A stretch of 64,000 bases of DNA from Kordia algicida. GTDB lineage: Bacteria > Bacteroidota > Bacteroidia > Flavobacteriales > Flavobacteriaceae. Shown piece by piece: positions 59,798 through 64,000 of this stretch. The notes below the pieces were generated by a model. That model was not told the DNA's origin. It saw only the letters and a program-made list of their open reading frames with translations, and did no database searches. The stretch lies in assembly GCF_051013375.1 (NCBI RefSeq), contig NZ_CP142125.1. One strand, given 5' to 3'. The translations under genes and the position numbers were made by a program. The first letter of the stretch is position 1, and each line of letters starts with the position of its first letter.

Positions 59798-61192
59798 CTA
59801 TATCGTTTCCGCAATTTCCAAAGCCGTATTTAGCGCTCTAAGTTTGTTATATACTTCTTGGTTTTCGTTTTCTTCGTTTGATTTTGCGACAATTCCTGCG
59901 CCTGCTTGGTAATGTAATTTGTGGTTTTTACTGAGAAATGTTCGAATCATAATGGCATGATTGAAGTTTCCATGAAAATCCATAAATCCGATGGCACCAC
60001 CGTAAAAATCACGGTTTGAGGTTTCGTATTTTTCAATCAATTGCATGGCTTTGTGTTTTGGTGCGCCACTTAATGTTCCCGCAGGAAAAGTGTCTGCCAC
60101 AACTTGCATCGTTAATGCGTTTTTGTGTTTTTGTGCCGTTACTTTTGATACTAAGTGAATGACATGCGAAAAGAATTGCAATTCTTTATAGGTTTCTACT
60201 TTGACTTGGTTTCCGTTCCTACTTAAATCGTTTCGCGCTAAATCTACCAACATAACGTGTTCTGCATTTTCCTTTGGATCGTCGAATAAACGTTTCGCGG
60301 AAGCGGCATCTTCTTCGTCATTTCCTGTACGTTTAAAGGTTCCGGCGATTGGATGAATTTCCGTGTGATTGTCTTTTACAACCAATTGTGCTTCTGGGGA
60401 AGAACCAAATATTTTAAAGTCGCCATAATCAAAGTAGAATAAATATGGCGAAGGATTGATACTTCTTAATGCGCGATACACATTGAATTCGTCTCCTTTA
60501 AATTTTTGAATGAATCTTCTGGAAAGTACCAATTGAAAAACATCGCCACGATAACAGTGTTTTTTTGCCAGCGCAACATTTTGTTTGAATTGTTCGTCAT
60601 TTAAATTCGATGTGCGTTCGCCATCAATTTTAAAGTTATAGGTTGCGAAGTTTCGCGAACTTAGTAAATGTTCAATCGTAGCAATATTATCTTCTTTTTC
60701 ATAGCAATGCGAAAAGATGTACGCTTCGTTTTTAAAATGATTAAACGCAATGATATTTTGGTAAATCGCGTAATACATGTCTGGAATGTTGAGCGATTGT
60801 TCTTTTTTGGAAATTGCTACATCTTCAAAGTATCGAACAGCATCATAGGCAATGTAGCCAAACAAACCATTATTGATGAATTTGAAATCGTTTTTATCTG
60901 TTTTAAATTGTTGTGAAAATTCGTGAATCAGCGCGGGAACATCGGTTGTAGCTTCAATAGCAATGCTATCTTTTTCTCCATTTGGGTATTCGCGCGTAAG
61001 TGTTTCATTTTCCACCTTAATACTCGCAATCGGATTGCAACATACATACGAAAAGCTGTTTCCGCTAGCGTGATAGTCACTACTTTCCAATAACAAACTG
61101 TTTGGATATTTATCTCGAATTTTAAGATAGACATTTACTGGCGTAATCGTATCTGCTAGTATTTTTTTATAGGTAGTTTTTAATGTGTACAT
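59798..61192 (-). CDS. trpE: Anthranilate synthase component I
   Basis: 464 residues. It makes anthranilate from chorismate with ammonia from TrpG. The feedback-inhibition site for Trp is present near the N-terminus (SLLLESSDYHASGN; LLES motif), so the enzyme is probably Trp-sensitive. Chorismate and Mg motifs follow: FQLVLSRRF, PSPYLFYFDYG, IHPIAGTFKRTGNDEED, DLARNDLSR, and FPAGTLSGAPK. The ATG lies 21 bases after an attenuator terminator and 85 bases after a Trp-rich leader peptide, so both enzyme and transcript are regulated by Trp. Confidence 0.96.
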   Translation of the reverse strand: MYTLKTTYKKILADTITPVNVYLKIRDKYPNSLLLESSDYHASGNSFSYVCCNPIASIKVENETLTREYPNGEKDSIAIEATTDVPALIHEFSQQFKTDKNDFKFINNGLFGYIAYDAVRYFEDVAISKKEQSLNIPDMYYAIYQNIIAFNHFKNEAYIFSHCYEKEDNIATIEHLLSSRNFATYNFKIDGERTSNLNDEQFKQNVALAKKHCYRGDVFQLVLSRRFIQKFKGDEFNVYRALRSINPSPYLFYFDYGDFKIFGSSPEAQLVVKDNHTEIHPIAGTFKRTGNDEEDAASAKRLFDDPKENAEHVMLVDLARNDLSRNGNQVKVETYKELQFFSHVIHLVSKVTAQKHKNALTMQVVADTFPAGTLSGAPKHKAMQLIEKYETSNRDFYGGAIGFMDFHGNFNHAIMIRTFLSKNHKLHYQAGAGIVAKSNEENENQEVYNKLRALNTALEIAETI

Positions 61193-61213
61193 GGTTCAAT
61201 TTGTTTCAAAAAA

Positions 61214-61239
61214 AAAGACTTGTCGTGAATGACAAGTCT
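61214..61239 (-). terminator. trp attenuator (terminator hairpin before trpE)
   Basis: Perfect 10-bp stem AAGACTTGTC / GACAAGTCTT with a 6-base loop, followed on the minus strand by nine T. Upstream, GGAACTT just after the Trp codons can pair with AAGTCC (61268-61273 region), and that same AAGTC can instead pair with GACTT of the terminator arm, giving mutually exclusive 1:2, 2:3 and 3:4 pairings. Confidence 0.9.
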
Positions 61240-61277
61240 TTTTTTATATATCTATTATTTGTAAATAGGGACTTTGC

Positions 61278-61334
61278 TCACGATTCTGAAGTTCGTAAGT
61301 TCCACCACCAAGTATTTACTAAATTTAATTTCAT
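61278..61334 (-). CDS. trpL: trp operon leader peptide
   Basis: 18 residues, MKLNLVNTWWWNLRTSES, with three consecutive Trp codons (61302-61310). The ATG is about 12 bases after the predicted transcription start. Ribosome stalling at the Trp codons when charged tRNA-Trp is scarce would favour the antiterminator and let transcription enter trpE. It ends 38 bases before the terminator stem. Too short to be found by length; supported by Trp codons, promoter and terminator together. Confidence 0.9.
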   Translation of the reverse strand: MKLNLVNTWWWNLRTSES

Positions 61335-61351
61335 TTGTTGTTTTGTTACTA

Positions 61352-61359
61352 CAAATATA
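61352..61359 (-). promoter_or_regulatory. trp operon promoter, -7 element
   Basis: TATATTTG on the minus strand, exact TAnnTTTG. The start is predicted near 61346, so the transcript begins about 12 bases before trpL. Confidence 0.75.
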
Positions 61360-61388
61360 TAGAAATGAATTTTAGAATAAAAAATATT

Positions 61389-61955
61389 TTAAAATTTTAA
61401 TTCTACATGTAAATCAAACTCGTCTTTTATGGCTTTGTCTTTTAGTCCATCAATAAAAGAAGCTGATTTGTATTTGATTCCATATTTTGTACGGTCTACT
61501 TTAAGTTTTGCTTCCGCAGAATTGCGCTCAACTTCCATATCAAAAGTAATTGGAGATTTTTTTCCTTTAATGGTTAATTCGCCATCAACTCTGTATACAT
61601 TATCGTCAGTTTCAACTACTTTTTTAAAGTTTAAAATCGCATCAGGATATTTAGTGACATCAAAAAAGTCAGCAGATTTTAAATGTCCGTCTAATTTGTT
61701 TTTGTATTCGCCTGATAAATCTGTTGTGTTAATTGTTGCCATATTGATTGTAAACGTTCCGCCGATCAATTTATCGTCTTTAAATTCGAGCGCACCACCT
61801 TTAAAATCGATGGTTCCTTCGTGCTGACCTAATACTTTATAACCTGTCCATTTTACAGAACTTGCTTGTGCATCAATTCGTTTTGCTTGTGCGAAAGCTG
61901 TGGAAACTGTAGCAAATACAAATAGGGCTACCAATGTTAAAATACGTGTTTTCAT
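61389..61955 (-). CDS. YceI-family periplasmic lipid-binding protein
   Basis: 188 residues with a signal peptide (cleavage near AFAQA, about residue 23). The rest is a single YceI lipocalin-like barrel (SSVKWTGYKVLGQHEGTIDF KGG, then FDVTKYPDAILNFKKV and DGELTIKGKKSPITFDMEV). The family binds isoprenoid-type lipids and is induced by stress or high pH in other bacteria; the ligand here is not known. It follows marR by 41 bases on the same strand, so it is probably under MarR control. Confidence 0.92.
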   Translation of the reverse strand: MKTRILTLVALFVFATVSTAFAQAKRIDAQASSVKWTGYKVLGQHEGTIDFKGGALEFKDDKLIGGTFTINMATINTTDLSGEYKNKLDGHLKSADFFDVTKYPDAILNFKKVVETDDNVYRVDGELTIKGKKSPITFDMEVERNSAEAKLKVDRTKYGIKYKSASFIDGLKDKAIKDEFDLHVELKF

Positions 61956-61996
61956 TTTTTTGTTTTTGTTGTAATTTATTTTGTTTTAGGGCAATT

Positions 61997-62461
61997 TTAT
62001 GCGGATTGCGAACCTCTTAATTTTTCTAATAAGCTATTTAGTGTTGTTATTTCTTCGGTTGAAAGTGGTTGAAAAATGGTTTCTTCAAGTATATTCAATT
62101 CAGGATCGATGGTGTTTAATAAACTCAAACCTTTCTTCGTAATAATGATTTCTACTTTTCTACGATTTTCTGGACAAATACTGCGTTTTACATAACCTTT
62201 CGTTATTAATTTGTCAATCAATCGAGTCGTGTTACTATTTTTATGAATCATGCGTTCTTGAATCGTTGCCAAATTTGCAGGTTTTCCTTTTTGACCACGT
62301 AGAATTCGCAATACATTAAATTGTTGCATGGAAATATCATACTGTTTAAAAAAACTTTGAAACTGCTCCATAAAAATATTACTGCTCACAATAAAGTTTA
62401 CGGCAGTTTTTTTTGTTAATGGTAGTTCGGCTTCACTTTTTAAAACATCCTTTAATTTCAT
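61997..62461 (-). CDS. MarR-family transcriptional regulator
   Basis: 154 residues. The winged helix-turn-helix covers about 45-115: FNVLRILRGQKGKPANLATI, the recognition helix MIHKNSNTTRLIDKLITKGY and the wing RSICPENRRKVEIIIT with the conserved DxRxxxV-like pattern (ENRRKVEI). It should bind as a dimer to the perfect 16-bp palindrome over its own promoter and so repress itself and yceI until a ligand binds. Only one Cys, so redox control is less likely. Confidence 0.92.
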   Translation of the reverse strand: MKLKDVLKSEAELPLTKKTAVNFIVSSNIFMEQFQSFFKQYDISMQQFNVLRILRGQKGKPANLATIQERMIHKNSNTTRLIDKLITKGYVKRSICPENRRKVEIIITKKGLSLLNTIDPELNILEETIFQPLSTEEITTLNSLLEKLRGSQSA

Positions 62462-62476
62462 AATTGTAGGTACAAT

Positions 62477-62495
62477 ATTTGTATATACAAATGTA
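62477..62495 (-). promoter_or_regulatory. marR promoter overlapped by a 16-bp palindromic operator
   Basis: ATTTGTATATACAAAT (62477-62492) is a perfect palindrome. The -7 box TACATTTG (62488-62495, minus strand) overlaps its edge, so a bound MarR dimer would cover the start region. Confidence 0.75.
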
Positions 62496-62600
62496 ATTGA
62501 ATTTTTAGAGTTTCAAAGTGGGGAAGTGTTAAAATTTGATTAAAATTAATTTGGAGTTATAATTCTTTGAAACGATAGTTACATAGAACTTGTCTCAATT

Positions 62601-62670
62601 CTCACTACTAATATCTCACTACTAATATCTCAATGCCAATATCTCAATGCCAATATCTCAATGCCAATAT
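62601..62670. repeat. 14-bp tandem array, five units in two variants
   Basis: CTCACTACTAATAT twice, then CTCAATGCCAATAT three times, all in exact register. The variants look like one unit that changed and was then re-amplified. Related single units are at 43007 and 58929. It lies 58 bases before the DUF1800 start. Confidence 0.95.
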
Positions 62671-62728
62671 TTCAAAACTGTCTTAAAAACATACAAATTA
62701 AACTTTTTCAACGTTTTACAGTCATAAG

Positions 62729-64000
62729 ATGAAACCACTTGTGATGACCATTAAAGAAATAACACATTTATATAATAGAGTAGGATTTGGAATTTCGTTT
62801 CAAGAAGCTTCCTCTTTACAGAAACAATCTCGTACGCAAGTCGTTTCAAATATATTTGATGCTTCTCGTGAAATGACACCACTTTCTGTCGACGTTTCTG
62901 AAATAAAATCACAAGTAAGAGGATTGAATCTGAAAGACCGAAAAAAGATTCGTTCGCTCATTAAAGATAGTGTCAAAAAAATACATCAACTTAATATTGC
63001 TTGGTTATACAAACTCGGAAATACGCAAGAATTATTACGCGAAAAAATGACACTTTTTTGGGCAAATCACTTTGTCTGTCACGATAAAAATATTCTTCAT
63101 TTTCAACAATATCAAAACACACTTCGCAAGCACGCCTTAGGAAATTTTAAAGATTTTGTCATTGCCATTGCCAAAGAACCTGCCATGATAAAGTATTTGA
63201 ATACGAAGCAAAATAAAAAACGAAAACCCAATGAAAACTTTGCGCGCGAACTCATGGAATTGTTCACACTTGGACGCGATCATTATTCTGAAAAAGACAT
63301 CAAAGAAGCAGCGCGAGCTTTTACAGGTTGGAATCATGATTTGATGGGAAATTTTCGCTTCCGCAGAATGCAGCATGATTACGGAGAAAAAACGTTTCTA
63401 GGAAAAACAGGAAATTTTAACGGAGAAGCAATTATTGACATCATTTTACAGGAGAAACAATGTGCGAAATTTATTTGTGAAAAACTCTACCGTTATTTTG
63501 TAAACGATTCGTTAGATGCTTCTCGCGTAGCTGAAATGACCGAACTTTTTTATCAAGATTACGACATTGAAAACCTGATGCGTTTTGTGTTGACTTCCAA
63601 TTGGTTTTACGACGAAAAAAACATCGGAACAAAAATAAAATCGCCTGTAGAATTCTTAATCGGCATGCACAGAATTGTACCAATGCAGTTTGAAAAAGAA
63701 CGCGAATTGGTGTATTTGCAAAAGCTTTTAGGACAACATTTATTATTTCCGCCAAATGTAGCAGGTTGGAAAGGTGGTAGAAATTGGATCAATCCAAACA
63801 CAATGATGTTACGACTCCGATTACCTTCAATTTTGTTGGCAAATGGCGAAATTGCATTGGATGAAAAAGGCGAATTTGAAGACGATTTTCAACGTTTCAA
63901 TAGCAAACGAAATCGACAGCGAAGATTAAAAGTTATTCCAGATTGGGAAACTTTTCACGCAAACAATTCCAATACAACCACAGCACAATTGCAAGAAGTA
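62729..64000 (+). CDS. DUF1800 family protein (N-terminal part)
   Basis: 424 codons run from ATG 62729 to the window end without a stop; ATG 62744 (MTIKEITHLY) is a possible later start. The family hallmarks are visible: HLYNRVGFGIS at the start, KMTLFWANHFVCHD, PNENFARELMELFTLG, DIKEAARAFTGWNHD and NVAGWKGGRNWINP. DUF1800 proteins are often paired with a DUF1501 gene, which would be expected just downstream, outside the window. No signal peptide is seen. Function unknown; the family is common in Bacteroidetes. Confidence 0.9.
   Translation, partial: MKPLVMTIKEITHLYNRVGFGISFQEASSLQKQSRTQVVSNIFDASREMTPLSVDVSEIKSQVRGLNLKDRKKIRSLIKDSVKKIHQLNIAWLYKLGNTQELLREKMTLFWANHFVCHDKNILHFQQYQNTLRKHALGNFKDFVIAIAKEPAMIKYLNTKQNKKRKPNENFARELMELFTLGRDHYSEKDIKEAARAFTGWNHDLMGNFRFRRMQHDYGEKTFLGKTGNFNGEAIIDIILQEKQCAKFICEKLYRYFVNDSLDASRVAEMTELFYQDYDIENLMRFVLTSNWFYDEKNIGTKIKSPVEFLIGMHRIVPMQFEKERELVYLQKLLGQHLLFPPNVAGWKGGRNWINPNTMMLRLRLPSILLANGEIALDEKGEFEDDFQRFNSKRNRQRRLKVIPDWETFHANNSNTTTAQLQEV

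Noticed and set aside
1..64000. tRNA or rRNA genes, prophage, IS elements with transposases
   Set aside because: No cloverleaf, rRNA signature, integrase or transposase was recognised on either strand by reading; a covariance-model search was not possible here.

Overview
The window looks like chromosomal DNA of a marine-type member of the Flavobacteriaceae (Bacteroidetes). I suspect Kordia or a close relative, but that is an impression from gene content and is not shown here. The DNA is AT-rich and Shine-Dalgarno sequences are weak or absent. Many genes are preceded by the Bacteroidetes -7 element TAnnTTTG. Typical Bacteroidetes families are present (DUF1573, DUF4136, DUF885, DUF1800, TPR-histidine-kinase-REC hybrids, trpEGDCFBA order). 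I saw no rRNA, tRNA, CRISPR array, integrase or IS transposase.

Layout. 1-9 kb: a partial secreted protein, an ECF sigma/anti-sigma-like pair, a TPR hybrid histidine kinase, GAPDH, and a four-gene cluster (unknown protein, 7-TM protein, kinase, LuxR-type regulator). 9-22 kb: lipA; an operon of small membrane protein, glycosyltransferase, ECF sigma and a frameshifted NRAMP-like transporter; a DUF4136 lipoprotein; an aminotransferase-murB operon; a retropepsin/PDZ protein; DUF1573; valS. 22-31 kb: ohr and a minus-strand series of membrane-lipid and quality-control genes (rsfS, ftsH, LUD protein, cdsA, psd, acyl-CoA-binding protein, CPBP protease); then birA with a 16-copy tandem repeat at its stop codon, an SRPBCC protein, and divergent pyrE/NUDIX. 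31-43 kb: M14 peptidase, SulP transporter, two overlapping TPR hybrid kinases, coaD, ddl, a PASTA protein and a pseudouridine synthase. 43-53 kb: small housekeeping and hypothetical genes (VOC, yaaA, UDG-like, DUF805, phosphoesterase, rlmF, DUF885), and an overlooked Cys-rich GG-leader peptide gene that is frameshifted. 53-61 kb: the complete trp operon. 61-64 kb: yceI, marR and a partial DUF1800 gene.

The trp operon is the most remarkable region. Upstream of trpE there is an 18-residue leader peptide with three consecutive Trp codons and an intrinsic terminator, which is a classical attenuator. Inside the operon, two different small GIY-YIG nuclease genes lie between trpD/trpC and trpB/trpA. 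Each is tightly bracketed by its own family of inverted palindromic repeats. A nuclease-free copy of one repeat pair lies between trpF and trpB. The other trp gaps hold further repeats. This looks like a REP/REPIN-like mobile system with GIY-YIG nucleases as candidate mobilisers.

Across the window, interspersed palindromic repeats sharing a gcgaagcg/cgcttcgc core and short tandem arrays cluster right after stop codons. Two genes carry apparent single-base frameshifts (the NRAMP-like gene and the GG-leader peptide).
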